Shown: piece after piece, positions 12,080-24,300 of the stretch
Layout of the letters: each line of letters begins with the position of its first letter
How positions within the stretch are numbered: position 1 is the first letter of the stretch
Source of the DNA: Heterodera schachtii
Lineage: Eukaryota > Nematoda > Chromadorea > Rhabditida > Heteroderidae
DNA: 64,000 nt
Reading direction: 5' to 3'
Assembly (NCBI GenBank): GCA_023374025.1
Contig: SIJG01000002.1
Location: forward strand, 3,417,626-3,481,625
The notes under the pieces: generated by a model
Database searches by the model: none
What the model was told of the DNA's origin: nothing
Seen by the model: the letters and a program-made list of their open reading frames with translations, nothing else
Position numbers and translations under genes: made by a program

Positions 12080-12596
12080 TGAGATTTGTTACCGAAACTT
12101 ATATAGAAATTACCCAATGTCTAGACTTTTGAAGCCCATGACATTGCTAGGCAATGTCAGTTCAAAGGGCACTGGTTCACCCGTGCCTTTCAGTTTGTTG
12201 TTGTTGTTGTTGTCAATAAGTATGTCTTCCAACACCCATTAAATTAATTTCGAGCAAACGAAAGGCACATTAGTACTCTTACATGGTGCCAAAGGAAAAA
12301 AGCAAAAAAAATTGGTCACCTAAAAAAATTTAGAATGAATAACGTGATAAAAATAAAATAAAAATAAAATAAATTTCAAATGTTAAAAAATTCACAGGTG
12401 GATTAAATGTAGTGCAAAATTTCGGGCCAGATCCCAACACCCATTTGCGCTTTTTGCTCATTTTTCTGGTGTAAATCCTTTAAAAAGTGGGATGAAAAGC
12501 AACAAAATAGTCTTGTTAGAAAAAATTTGGTTTTTATTTCGTAAAATTTTGGCCACAGCGGGGTTTGGGGTATTTGGTATTTCGTAACGGCAACGG

Positions 12597-12672
12597 CACT
12601 TGACAATTGGACAGTGGACAATCCGACAGTAAAATACACAAAAAGATAAGAAAATGATCGTCGCCGAAGGGG
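12597..12672 (-). repeat. inverted copy of a dispersed repeat (partner 14936-15008)
   Basis: GACAGTAAAATACACAAAAAGATAAG and the following GTCGCCGAAGGGGACCG reappear in reverse complement at 14936-15008. Together with 10415-10735 and 15061-15302 this shows at least three partial copies of one repeat within 5 kb. Confidence 0.7.
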
Positions 12673-12721
12673 ACCGTTCAACAATGTGTAACCGTCGGTT
12701 TACTTCAGGGGCCTTTCAGAA

Positions 12722-12980
12722 TTACGAACGACAAAGACAAACGACAAACGATATATTTGTCGTTAGTATACGCCGTTTGTCGTTTATCATCAATCAGAAT
12801 TAAAATTTTGTCGTTTGTCGTATGTCTCTCGAAATTTGCCGTTTGTCGTCTGAAATTAGGCGTTTGGCATTTGTCTTCTATTATTCTGATTGGTTTTTAC
12901 GACAAACCCCAAATTTCAGACGACAAACGCCAAATATTTTGGGGGCGCTCAATACCGCCCCTCAAATTTGTCGTCTGAGA
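12722..12980. repeat. inverted array of CGTTTGTCGT-type words
   Basis: About ten copies of CGTTTGTCGT or its complement ACGACAAACG, some degenerate, lie on both strands over 260 bp, so the segment can fold on itself. It looks like a small foldback element with reiterated ends. No coding potential. Confidence 0.65.
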
Positions 12981-13714
12981 AGTGTCCCAAAAAGCCACCA
13001 CAAAATTTTCATCCAAAAAAAATATTTCATGTTAAAAACCTGTTCATAAGGTTAAACGAGTTCGCTGTTCATGAATCCGGTCTCAGTTTTCATTATCTAT
13101 GCTTTTATCAATGAATTTTCATCAAGTTAGCTAGGTCTATTGAATTCATGTGTAGGATTGAATTAGAACGGTAATACTGGAGAATCTGGGCTCCACCCAA
13201 AAATTTTTTTTTTCTGTTTTGAAAAGACCAACCCGGGGGGTTTTCGGGGCTTCTGATCACGAATACGATATCAGATTTGCAAAAATCATTGATTCTATCA
13301 GTGATTTTGAAAATCATAGATTTTTGGAATTTTGGCAAATGGTCAAATGTTGCACCCTTTTTCGAAAGAAGCAACCATTTATGAGCAGCACTTTTTACTA
13401 GCCAATGAGATGATCATAGTACAACATTTGACCATATTGACAAAATTTTGAAAATCTATGATTTTCAAAACCAATGAAAGAATCAATGATTTTTGCCAAT
13501 CTGAAAGCCCACAGAAAAAACTTTTACCATTTTTCAAAATTTTTGTACTTTATGAAATTTTCGATTAACTGGAATCCAAATCAAAATTGCTTGGTAATTC
13601 AAAGCTTAACATATTTAGAAGCTTTTTCTAAGCCACAATTGCAAAAAAGTTCAAAAACTTTGAAATTTTTTCTTAAAAACTTTTATATACAAAAAAATTT
13701 TTTTTTTTTTTTGT

Positions 13715-13830
13715 TGTAAGGCTAACAGGGCATGTTAAGAGCTTTCGAATGATACCAACAATGTTGGATATGGATGGCAAATAAAAAAGTTATAGATAGT
13801 TATATTAGAAAAACATGCTGACGCCCAACT
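13715..13830. repeat. palindromic-repeat family half copy
   Basis: Contains the family words AAGGCTAACAGGGCATGTTAAG, AGCTTTCGAATGATACCAA and ATGTTGGATATGGATGG, also found at 11100-11240, 23470-23740, 24780-25090, 32530-32790 and 32940-33340. Only one arm is present here. Confidence 0.6.
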
Positions 13831-13909
13831 GACGGATTCCGGTAACGGTCGTTTACAAAATGGCAAACACAAATTAATTTGCAACGAAATAATGTTTAGA
13901 CGGCGCTGT

Positions 13910-14864
13910 ATGATTTCGTCAGTAAATGATTTCGTCAGTGAACTAATTCGTCAGTGATTTTCGTCAATGATTATTTTCGTCAGTAAACGATTTCGCCAGT
14001 GTACTATTTTCATTTATTTTGCTGTTTTCCATTTTCTTCGTCAGTGATCGAATTCGGTAGTGCATATTTTCGTCAGTGACTTAATTTTCACGTTAAATTT
14101 TCTAAATATGTACATACCTTTTCTTAATACATTTTAAACTTAAATAGCCGAAAATTCTTTCATTCAGAAAATGGACTTAAGCATTAGCATTATTATACGC
14201 ATAAATATTTTTAATTTTTCGCCACAAATAACCAAAATAAATTAGGCACCTATTACTATCAAAACGAATTCGTCAGTGGACGATTTCGTCAGTGAATTAA
14301 TGTTTTTAAAAATTACTTAAGACAATTTAAAATTGCAAATGGTAAGCACAGGTCCGATGATATTCATACGGATCACGATTTCCACATCGTGTTGTGCCAA
14401 TTCATTGCTTCAAACCGATCACGTCAAACCGTCGGCAGACCAACGATCAAACATTAAATAAGCGAATTTTTCCATTTGATTTAACTAACGAATTGCAAAT
14501 ATGCATCCAAAAAGTATGGGAACAATGACGAGATAGTCGGAGGAGTAAAAAGATATTTATAATAATATTCCACATTAAAGTTTAATTTATTTTATGAAAG
14601 TCACTTATTTTGTCTGTAATTACCATACGTAAACAGCGATTAATACTATATTAGAAACATGACCAAAAATCAAGTACATTTTAAAACAAAGTATCCACTG
14701 ACGAAAATATGCACTACCGAATTCGATCACTGACGAAGAAAATGGAAAACAGCAAAATAAATGAAAATAGTACACTGGCGAAATCGTTTACTGACGAAAA
14801 TAATCATTGACGAAAATCACTGACGAATTCGTTCACTGACGAAATCATTTACTGACGAAATCAT
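13910..14864. mobile_element. foldback element, ends made of TTTCGTCAGTGA repeats
   Basis: The left end (13910-14090) and right end (14690-14864) are near-perfect inverted repeats of about 175 bp. Each end consists of reiterated TTTCGTCAGT words, with further copies inside at 14265-14300. The middle is AT-rich with no transposase. Flanking duplication is unclear (left flank ..GCTGT, right flank TAGCC..). This is a non-autonomous DNA element whose subterminal repeats may be transposase binding sites. Confidence 0.85.
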
Positions 14865-15060
14865 TAGCCACGGGTTTGGACTGCATTCGCCCTTTTTTTA
14901 TTTGCCTATTTTCCCTTTTTCTTGGTATGGCACAATCGGTCTCCTTCGGCGATGGCATTTTCTTATCTTTTTGTGCATTTTACTGTCCGATTGTCTGGGA
15001 GCCCATTTCTAATCTCCCGCCTTCCCCATGTCCATTGTATGTTACGATCTCAATTGAAAC

Positions 15061-15302
15061 CGGAAATTTGTCTCCCTCTGTTTTTGGGGCGTCGGCAGCG
15101 GAGAAAGAAAGAGAGGGAGTGAAAAAAAAAATTTTTTTTTCAAAATTATTCACAAAATTATAATTATTTTTTCTTTGTTAAAATTTTTGGTTTAATTTGT
15201 CCTTATTCGAAAAAAACTTTCAAATTTTTCATAGTTTCACTAACAATTTAAAGAAAGTTTTTGTGTCTTCTATTAATTATATAAAACTAATTAAAAAAAT
15301 GC
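15061..15302. repeat. dispersed repeat, copy 2
   Basis: Direct copy of 10415-10735 (GGCGTCGGCAGCGGAGAAAG landmark), with shorter AT runs. It is immediately preceded by the partner of the inverted repeat at 12597-12672. Confidence 0.7.
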
Positions 15303-15322
15303 AAAAATCTCTCAATTTATTT

Positions 15323-15756
15323 GGCTCTTATGCAGTTTAACTCCCATAAATTTTTTGGAAGAAAATGTTTTCTTAAAAGTCGTGAAAACATATTTAAATG
15401 GTTTTCTGGGTGACTGATCAAGAATCTCACATTCATTTTGACCGATTTCGAATCCCGTACCAATTCGAACAAAAAGTCGAAAATTCAAAATTTTCAAAAT
15501 TCACTTTTATGTTCGTGGTTGTCTATTCTTTGGTGTTTCAATGGTTTGTGACCAATTTAGCCTGTTTTAATCAATTTTCGAATAAAAGTGAGAATTTTAA
15601 ATTGAATTTTCGACTTTTTGTTCGAATTTGGGCCCAGGGATTCGAATTGGTCAAAATAAATTATCGAATCGTGATCACCGACCCGTAAACCTATATATTC
15701 GTATGTTTTTTGCTTGGAAGTGAAAAAAAATTTATGGGACTTAAACTGCATGAGCC
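15323..15756. mobile_element. MITE-like inverted-repeat element
   Basis: The ends GGCTC..ATGCAGTTTAA..TCCCATAAATTTTTT are inverted copies of each other, and the arms extend inward through AATTCGAACAAAAAGTCG (left) and CGACTTTTTGTTCGAAT (right). No coding capacity. Related arms lie at 16755-16900 and 19735-19830. Confidence 0.8.
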
Positions 15757-16331
15757 ATTTATTTTTTTACTAGTGAATCCGATGAATTTTGCAAAAAAAA
15801 AAAAAAATCAAAAAATTGAAGGTTCCCCCATTTATTGTTTTAATCGTCGGTTTTAATTTAAATTTATTATTTTAAGTCTAAAAGAAGAAGAAAAAAATAA
15901 GTCTCTGTCTCGAGAAATTCCTATTTTCTGTTGTTCCAATTCTCGGCGGTCAAAATAAATATTTTCGTCGGGAAGAATTATCAAAAAACAACAATGAGCA
16001 AAAAAATGCATTAAAATAAGGGTCAGCAGATCAATTTCTGCATTCAATAATCTCCAAAATAGCCGATCATTTCTCAATTATTTTTCACTTCCGCACATTT
16101 CGCCGGTGGAGAGAATGGCCTAAATAAATGCCAAAATTTGAATTAACAATAATGACAAAAACATATAATAATTGGAAAAAAATAGAAAAAATATTAATTA
16201 AAATTTTCAATAAAAACAGTAATTTTACTGATGGAGGTCGTCAACCTTTTTGAAAAAAAACTTCAAGTTATTCAAGTATTTATTATTTTTAAATTCTTTT
16301 CAATACAGTACACAAATACAGTTGTTTCTGC

Positions 16332-17775
16332 TCACCCAATGTAATTAGTGACGCCACGAAAAAAAATGTTGACACTGTTCAAATTGTCCAAATTTTCGTC
16401 TTCCCACTGAACCATTTGTCCAATTGGGCATCGCTTCATCAACCATTGACTATATTCCCAGTGAATATCTCCTCCTTCCTTCTTCAGCAGAGTCAGTTTT
16501 TCTCGAGTTCGTTCATTGACCAATTCAAATGGCACAATTTGCGCTGATTCGGGTAAAGTAAGTGACAGAATGTGACTGGCACAAGTGGTGGCATGGAGAA
16601 ACGCCTAAACAATGGCAAATCGCATATATTATAGGCAAAAAAAATTTTTTGGTCTTTGAAACTGTGATCGGGAAATGCGTCAGTGATATAAATACTTTAA
16701 AATAAAGTTTTGTAGAATTAAGTATTGTAATATAAAAGTAAAATTCTATTGTTTGTGAGTTCCAAAGTCCGGACTCTAACTCGAACAAAAAGTCGAAAGT
16801 TCAAATTTCTCAATTAGCATTTTTGGTTCAAAAACGGTTTAAAAAAACAAAATGAAAGCCATCAATCCTTCAATAAAAGATACTTTCGACTTTTTGTTAG
16901 AATTCAGTTGGTTGGTTACAAAAACGAAGGAATTAATGTTGAAAGAAAATTGGGGCGACCTGCTTGAATTTCTTCATCCATTTTTTCGTTTGCGATGCAT
17001 AACCAATACAGCAACACAATCGCTTCGGCTGCCCGTCTTTTCTCGGCGTGTGCAACCATTTGGACAGAATTTGTTCAGCAGAAGTTGCATTTGGCCCATC
17101 AAACTCATCAATGGCAGCAGGCAACAGATTATCGGAATTGATTGAATTCAACTGATTGAGATCGATGAGAAGTGACGGCGAACTGATGCCAAGGAGATGA
17201 CGCAGGTGATCATCATTTGGAAAGTCCAAACGACGAATGTTTGGCGCAAAAATGGGCAAAATTTCAGTGAGAAAAACATCATTCAAAATCCGCTGCACAC
17301 GTGGCCTGTTGCAATGATGAAACACATTCAAATACAAATTGGTGCCTCTTCCGTTGTCAAAAATTTGTTTATTTGAGCGGAGAAATGCGATGACGAAAGG
17401 GTCAATGTACCTGGAAAAACATATATGCTTTTTTGCTGTGTTTTTTATTTTGAATTACGTAATTTGAAGGTTCTTAAAGCGAATTTTGTTGGGCAGCGGA
17501 CAATCCGGCGCTAATGGCACAGCATTTAGTTTCGGCATTTCACTGTCCTTGTGAATTCTAATTGGCTTCCAAATTGTCATTTCGCATTTTCCACCAAAAT
17601 GTTTGTCCACTAAAACATCGAAACGAGGTGAAAGCAGCGCCAATTTGAGGCCGAGTTGACGATGGTTAAAAAACGGGAACATGTCCATCCAAAGGTCGTT
17701 GCAAATCCATCTGAAATTGTGGAAAATTGGAATTGCAATTCTTTTAAATTTTAAAATTCCTTACCGTCGGTTCAT
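16332..17775 (-). CDS. F-box-like family B protein, intact, 4 exons
   Basis: Exons 17765-17775, 17459-17710, 16960-17410, 16332-16604 sum to 987 nt (328 aa) with all phases consistent. The N-terminal part (DLWMDMFPFFNHRQLGLKLA, then LSPRF) has the F-box pattern: hydrophobic helix, FF/FL-x-x-RQL, ..S.RFD. F-boxes bind SKP1 and hence CUL1. The remainder is a variable domain with HTP-KDG-PK and PFELVNERTREKLTL motifs that I recall as typical of a large cyst-nematode-specific family. Introns are short except the last (355 nt), whose donor is CAG^GTCGCC. The first exon is tiny and the ATG at 17775 is the least certain point, because an in-frame hydrophobic stretch continues upstream. Confidence 0.7.
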
Positions 17776-18894
17776 TTTTGCGGCAATTAGCACAATTTTT
17801 CGTATTCCTAATGATGTCACAAAGAGCAACAGAATAATTACGCTGTGAGAGGCAAATTGAAATAAATTTTTATATGGTCACGTAAACGGTTGAAAAATAT
17901 GGGGAAAAAAGTTAATTAAAAAACACAGTAATAAGAAATTAAATGCGATGACAGAATAGGATCGAGCAATGGAATCCTTAGATTTTGAGGAGCATTTTTC
18001 CAAAAAAATTTTGGCAAATGGGCGAGGGGAGAGAGTCCGGCGGTGCCGTTAGGCGCCGCCGGGAAAATTTTGCGATTTTTAATGCGATTTGTTAACAGAT
18101 TTTTGTCAAAAAATGACCAAATTTTGCCACAAATCTTTATTTTCTTGATAAAATAGTGACATTATGCCGAAATTTCAAAAATATGAGTTTATTTAAGAAA
18201 TCAGAACAAATTTTGGTCGCTAACCCAAAATCAGAATATTTCTGATAAAACAAAACATTTTTGTGTTGGGGCGGCGCCGTTGCCGCGCGTTTGGCTTAGT
18301 TTTCTTTTTGTTCGACAAATTGTCCGCATTTCCGTCCAATGTTTGTCGATCGCAAAAAAAGGAGCACAAAAAAATGCGTGCCTTCCCAACAAAATCCAAC
18401 AAATGGACGAGCACGAAGAGCAAAGACCTCGAAATGGACATTTTATAATTTATGGACCAAAAATGTGTCACAAAATGAAACAAATTTTCAAAAAAGTACA
18501 AAATATGTGCAAATTGCTGAAAGACAAGCATAATTTTGAATTTCTACAACACAACACTGACAATAAGTAAACAAATCTGAAATCAAACAAAATAAAATTT
18601 GTCGGGTCGGACAGTTCGGGAGTTTGGAAATCCCAAAAAAATGCCAAAAAAATTACACTGTTGCAGTTTCAAATTAAATTCAATTTCAAGCGTTTCCGTG
18701 GTAAAGCACATAGCTACATACGTTTTCTTTAAATTTAGTTCCAAAGAATTTGGGGTTAAACGAAGTGTTGATCACGAAGTGCTTTCTCTACCAAATGAGG
18801 ATGGAAAAGGGATATGCCGGCACTATTTTCACTCATTTTTCTAACTCATCACTTCTGATGTAAAAGTCCCAAAATTCAAACAAATTAAATGTAT
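17776..18894. other. spacer with a GC-rich hairpin
   Basis: No gene recognised. At 18037-18062 a perfect-looking hairpin (CCGGCGGTGCC / GGCGCCGCCGG, with a 4-nt loop) stands out from AT-rich surroundings. A weak open frame at 18263-18570 on + shows no family features. Confidence 0.4.
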
Positions 18895-19660
18895 TCAGAC
18901 GAAAGAAGCAACAAATAAATGTGAGGAGCAATTATCAGATAAATTTCCTAATTTGATTAAATCCAAAACATAAGTGTTCAAAGCGTCCCTCTTTTCAATC
19001 TCCCATCGAACCGCCGCCGTCTCCCCAATTGGGCCTCGTTTTATTATCCAGCGTTTGTCATATTCTTCTTCTTCCGCCTTTGTCAGTGTCAGCTTTTCTT
19101 TGGTCCGCTTATTCACAATTAAAAAGGGCTCCACCAATTCGAATAGTTTGAATTGGATTTTGTAACTGACAGAAGTGGTGGCACGGATAAATTTCTAAAC
19201 AATGGGAAACGAAAATCAAATGAAAATATTGAAATGTTTATGAAAATGTGGTGTTTACTGACCTCTCTGAAATTGTTGATCCATTCAATGTCCATTTGGA
19301 CGTTGTCCACAAACCGCAATCGCTTCGGCTTCTCATCTTTTGCCGGGGTGTGCAACCATTTGGACAGGATTTGGCCGGCACTTTCATTTTGCTCATCAAA
19401 TCACCAATGGCATCGGGGAACAGATCACTGGAATAGAGAACTGCTAAATCCCCATCTAGCTGTACACACAAACATACCTCGAGACTGTCCGAGTGGTGAA
19501 ACTTCCGTTCCACCGCCCAATCAGAACGCGGGAAAAAGAGCCAAATGCGCACCAAATCCTCCCGCTTCTCCTCCGCCACAGTGCCGCCGCCGGTGCCATT
19601 CGTTTCCGTCACATCAATGGCGTCATCTTCAGTGCTTGGCAGATCCCAAATTCGCAACAT
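18895..19660 (-). pseudogene. F-box-like family B copy, frameshifted and 5'-truncated
   Basis: Two exons are readable: 19263 to about 19435 (SDLFPDAIGD, then SKWLHTPAKDEKPK) and 18895-19194 (IVNKRTKEKLTL..RGPIGET), matching exons 3 and 4 of the intact gene at 16332-17775. A one-base loss at about 19391-19402 separates the SDLFPDAIGD frame from the AGQILSKWLHTP frame. The N-terminal F-box exons are absent. Instead a foreign open stretch (19440-19660, starting MLRIWDLPSTEDD) runs into the family sequence, with a possible intron at about 19433-19480. It is a decayed or rearranged duplicate. Confidence 0.6.
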
Positions 19661-19869
19661 TATTTAATTGACTAATCTAAAATCAGTGAAAATTATGTGT
19701 ATAAAATGTGAATTTTAAAAAAATGGAATTTGACTTTTTTGTTCGAATCCGGATTCGGGGTTCGAATTGGGTAAAACAGATGCCAGAATCGGTTTTCCCG
19801 ACCCCGAAAACCTATAAAACGAGTTTATTTTCAAAAAAATTTTTTTTTGAAAATCTCCGCACAGATAAC

Positions 19870-20420
19870 ATATAAGTAGGGCCGCTACTTTTAGTGATTT
19901 AACTATTTTTTCTGCTCAATTGTTTTGAAGAAAGAAGCTCAAAAAACGCATTTCTGCGTTGAAATTTTTCGATTCTGATGTCACTATCGGTCACTAGAAA
20001 TCACTATTTTGGAGCTTCGTCACTAAAATAGTGAAAATTCACTATTTTGGCGTTTTGTCACTATTTATTCACTATTTTCGACATTTTTTGGAAAATTCCT
20101 TAACAAAAATGCAATAAAATCAAAAAATAGACCCTTAAGAATCGAGTTTAAAAAATTTCAAAAAATACACCCCTAAGAAAAGGCCTAAAACATTTTTTGG
20201 AAAATTTTCTCAACAATTTATCCGTGAAATTTTTTTTCTTGACAAATTTTTATTTTAAAAAAAGTCAATATGTATTGCTAAGAAAATATTAGAAAGGAAA
20301 TGTACCCTCATTTGCAACTGCATTCAGTGAATAAAAAAATTTTTTGCTTAATTTTTGGCTGAAAATTATGTAACTATTTGTCACTATTTCGGAATTTTTC
20401 TCACTAGGATGGATCTGAGC
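19870..20420. repeat. CACTATTTT-reiterated segment
   Basis: Multiple copies of TCACTATTTT and AATAGTGA on both strands at 19880-20085, with more near 20370-20405 (TGTCACTATTTCGG). They can pair with each other; it looks like another foldback-type repeat. Not coding. Confidence 0.5.
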
Positions 20421-21360
20421 TATGAATTGATGGCTCGACCGAACCAAATTGACATTATGATCAGAGACGACGGATTTGACGACGGGTGAACAATTTTTAA
20501 ATGCTTTTTCTCTTGTTTTTATGGTACAAAAAGTCAAGAATTGTTAGTTGATTGGACTCATAAAAGTTGAATGGACTTCAAAGTGTAATAGAATCACCGT
20601 TTCTTTTTTCAGTCTTCTCGACGCTGCGTCGCCCGTGCCGAGTGATCAGCAACAGCAGCAAAAATGAATTAATTACCTACTTATGTATTTGACCTTTGCT
20701 TGCTCACACATTCTCGTCCTTTCCCATTGTATTGTATTTATTTTTGTGAAATTCATTGTGAGTAATCGTTGATAAAATGGCTGCTAGTGATAACATAGAT
20801 TTGATTTCCGATTATTAAAAATCTGCAAAAAAAATTGGAAGTTTTTCATTTTGCCAGGGCTTCGATTTGTTCTAATTTCATAAAAATCATTCATAAATTA
20901 AAAATATTGAATTAATTTTTGTCTCTTCCAAAACCCATTAGCTGACTAAGCCATTTTTTTGGGTTGAGCTATCACGATTTCTGTGCACAATAAAAAAAAT
21001 ATTTTTCATTTTAGTAAAAAGGACGTATTCCAATTTTTTAAAATTATTTTTATAAATTTGCATAAATTTTTATGAAATATTTAATATGTTTTTTCCCAGT
21101 TGTTCGCTTCTTTAGCTTTATAAATTGCATGCCGATGGTTAAAATGGGCTATAATTAAGTACAGAAATTATATATTTTTAAATTTTAACAGAGTTTATTC
21201 ATAAGCTTTATCGGAATTTTAATTTTTAGGAGTTTCCATTGATTAAACGGACTAAAAAATTTATTTGTTCAATAAAGATGATTGCACGTATGTATATCCA
21301 CCGGCGGAAGAATCAAAGGGAATTTGCCGTTGATCGCTGATCAAACATCACCCAAAAAAT
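20421..21360. other. AT-rich spacer
   Basis: Nothing supported beyond AT-rich intergenic sequence downstream of the synaptotagmin-like gene. Confidence 0.4.
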
Positions 21361-24300
21361 TCACTCCAAAATGGCGCCGCCTCCGGCGGCAATGTCGAAC
21401 GGAGCCTCCAGCATGACCCAACGCGGCACGCTCCACTGGCGTTCAATTGCGTCTCGCCATAGCCGCGCCGCGGTTGACATCCGCGCGGACGCGGAGGAAG
21501 CGCCAGTGCCGCCGCCGGAGGCGGTCGAGCCAAAATGCACTTGGCCAATCAGTCGTTCGCCACGCCCAAATCGGTCTGAGCCGACCAATTGCACCTCGAG
21601 GCGACACCTTTTTGAGGGAGAGAAATGTTTTGTTTAAGATGCTGCAGATCGGAATCTCGAAGTAATCGCCCGGCTTCATTAGGCTTATGAAAAGATGGCA
21701 TAAATGATGGAGACGGAGGAGAGAAGGAAAAGTGAGAGAGAGAGAGAGTGGGGATTAATGAGAGAGTAATAAGGAAAAGTAGAAAGACAGAGAGTGAGAA
21801 AAAAGTTGGAAAAGGAAAAGAGAGAGAGAAAAGAGAGAGGAACAATCACTGTGGTATATCTTCCAGTAAAGCGCAACAAATCATCAAAATGATCAAACTC
21901 AGTGGCCAGCAAAACCTTCTCCTTTTTGGGGGAATTGCCCACATTTTGTTGTAAATTTTTTAATTTCATCGAAAAATAAAGCCCTTTTAAAAGTAATTGC
22001 AATTTGCCTTGGCAAAGTTGAAGCATCCGCCTCAAAGCTTAACACTTCGTCCCACACCGGTTCCATTGTGCGTTTGCGTGCCGCGCTTTTGCGCCGTTTC
22101 AACACCTGAAATTCAATTAAAATAAAACATATGTAGCAGGGATGGCACGGAATTCCGACTTCCAAAGATTTTCAGTGCATCGGAATGCCATCCCTGTTAT
22201 GTATGTAGTTGAATTTAATTAATTTGGTTTTTTAAATCATAATTTTGACAAATTCTCCAAATATTTCTTCATTTTCAATATTTTTTAATGTTTTATTTTG
22301 TAATTGCACTTTATTTATTTTAATTTCATTGCCTTATCATCCGGTCCGATCAGCTGTGCCCGCACAAACACATCTGATGGGAGGCCGTTGCCACGCGCAG
22401 TGCCGCCCCCGCCGTTTGCCAAGCGCAAATTCGAGGCCTTTGAAATTCAAAATTTAAAAATATTTTTTTAACTTTTTGAATTTGCTTCGCCCACCTGATG
22501 AACACTTAGCGTCAAACGTTCTGCGGCTGGCAAATATTGAAGGCATAACAAAAGCTCACCACGCGTAAATGTCTGTGGAAAAGAAATTGGCAAAATTAAT
22601 TAAAAAATACTTTTGTAAAAAATAAATTGCATTTAAAAAATTAAATTGACAAATTTAATTTTAAAAATATCTCTGTAAAGATTTGATTTAATTTGACAAA
22701 GTAATTTGATTTTTAAAAAAGCAAACACTTAGATTTTTGATGTGAAACTTGAAGAAAATTAAATGTCTATTTCCTTTTTTATTTCTTAGAGTTTGGGTTT
22801 AATTTCAATTCATATTTTGGTTTATGATCATTATTTACGTTTTTAGCATTTTAAAACGGCCGCTTTTTTAATTTAACCAACAAATGAGAAATTGTCATTT
22901 TTTTGTTGCAAAACCCATTAAAAAATCGAGCGCACAAATTCAAAAACTCCCCAGCGGTGCCTACCGTACCTAGGGGGGGGGGGGGTAGCCCACAAGAAAC
23001 TAGCAGGCTATTAAAATTTTGAAAAAGTGAGACAACCAAAAGTGAGTCGAGAGACTGAGACTCAAAAAACCGGTCGAACTCGTGAGCATTTCTTGGCAAT
23101 TTTTGTCGAGACTGGGAAGCTAAAGCACCTCTTCCGTGCGCTCCAGGTCCGCCCACACAGTCAAATCATCCGCGCTTGGGCCCAGCGGACACAACGGCAC
23201 GCTGCATGCCGCGCGCCGTGCGCACACTTCCGCGCTAATGGCACCGGCACACGCTTCCACTGTCATTGCGGAGGCGGGCGGCATTTCGGCCGTTTGGGCG
23301 AGCAGTTCGACATGGAGTACAGCTTGCGCAAGTTCGGCATAATCCAGCGGCAATTTGAGGGGCTAATAATCGGAACTGCACATTTAAAATGCTGGAGGGT
23401 CAATAATCAGTTGAGGCATGGCCAAGAAGGTGTTAGGATCGAAACAAAAGAATTTTGCCTATAACTTTGCTTAATAGCAATCCCAGATTTACTTCTTTAT
23501 ATCATTCGGTAGCCCTAAGTGTTTTCTATTAGCCTGCAAATTTTCAAAAAAATTTGTTGCGCTTCCAAAAAGTTATGACCAAAAATGTTCGAAAAAACTG
23601 GTTTTTGGAGTTCTTCTGACCACAACTTTTTTGAAAGTCAATGAAAACTTTTTGAAATATAGCAGGCTAATAGAGAATATTTAGAGCTCTCGAATGATAA
23701 TGAAAACGAAAAACTTCGTTATTCTTCAGCAATGTTGTGAATAATTTTTCGTCAAAAATTTTCCATTTAATAGTTTTTTGAGTAACGACAGCACAAGACA
23801 ACGAAAACCCCGAGAAATTCAGGCCAAAAACAAACGTCGAGACGAAAAATTCTCAAAATTCACGAAAATTGAGCCTTTCTGATACCCATCGCAAATTGCC
23901 ACCACCTCTTTTGGCAAATTGTTGCATTGTCCGCTTGCCGTGTCAAAAGCGAGTGCGCCCGTCTCGCGCGCGCGTCTGCCAACGTGTCCTGCTACTGTTC
24001 CCACCATCTCTTCGCTACAATTTGTGCCGTTGTTGTTGTTATTGTTGCTGCTGCTGCTGCACGGCGTTGTGCACAGAAGACGAAGCTTATGGCATTGGCT
24101 AAGCGAAGTGGCGGAGGACGGATGAAGATTCACTGATGAATGGTGGCAATAAATATGGCAGATTACGGCACTTCTCAATTGTCTTAAAATGCTTTCCCCA
24201 CTCTCTACCTCTCCCTTTCTCTCTTTCATAGAGATGCCAAAAGGACTAGGGGAGAAAGTGGATTAAGTAGATATGAGAACGAGCGCACGTAGCTCAGTCG

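Noticed and set aside
18037..18062. GC-rich hairpin considered as a terminator or miRNA
   Set aside because: The 11-bp stem is too short for a miRNA precursor, and factor-independent terminators do not apply to nematode pol II genes.
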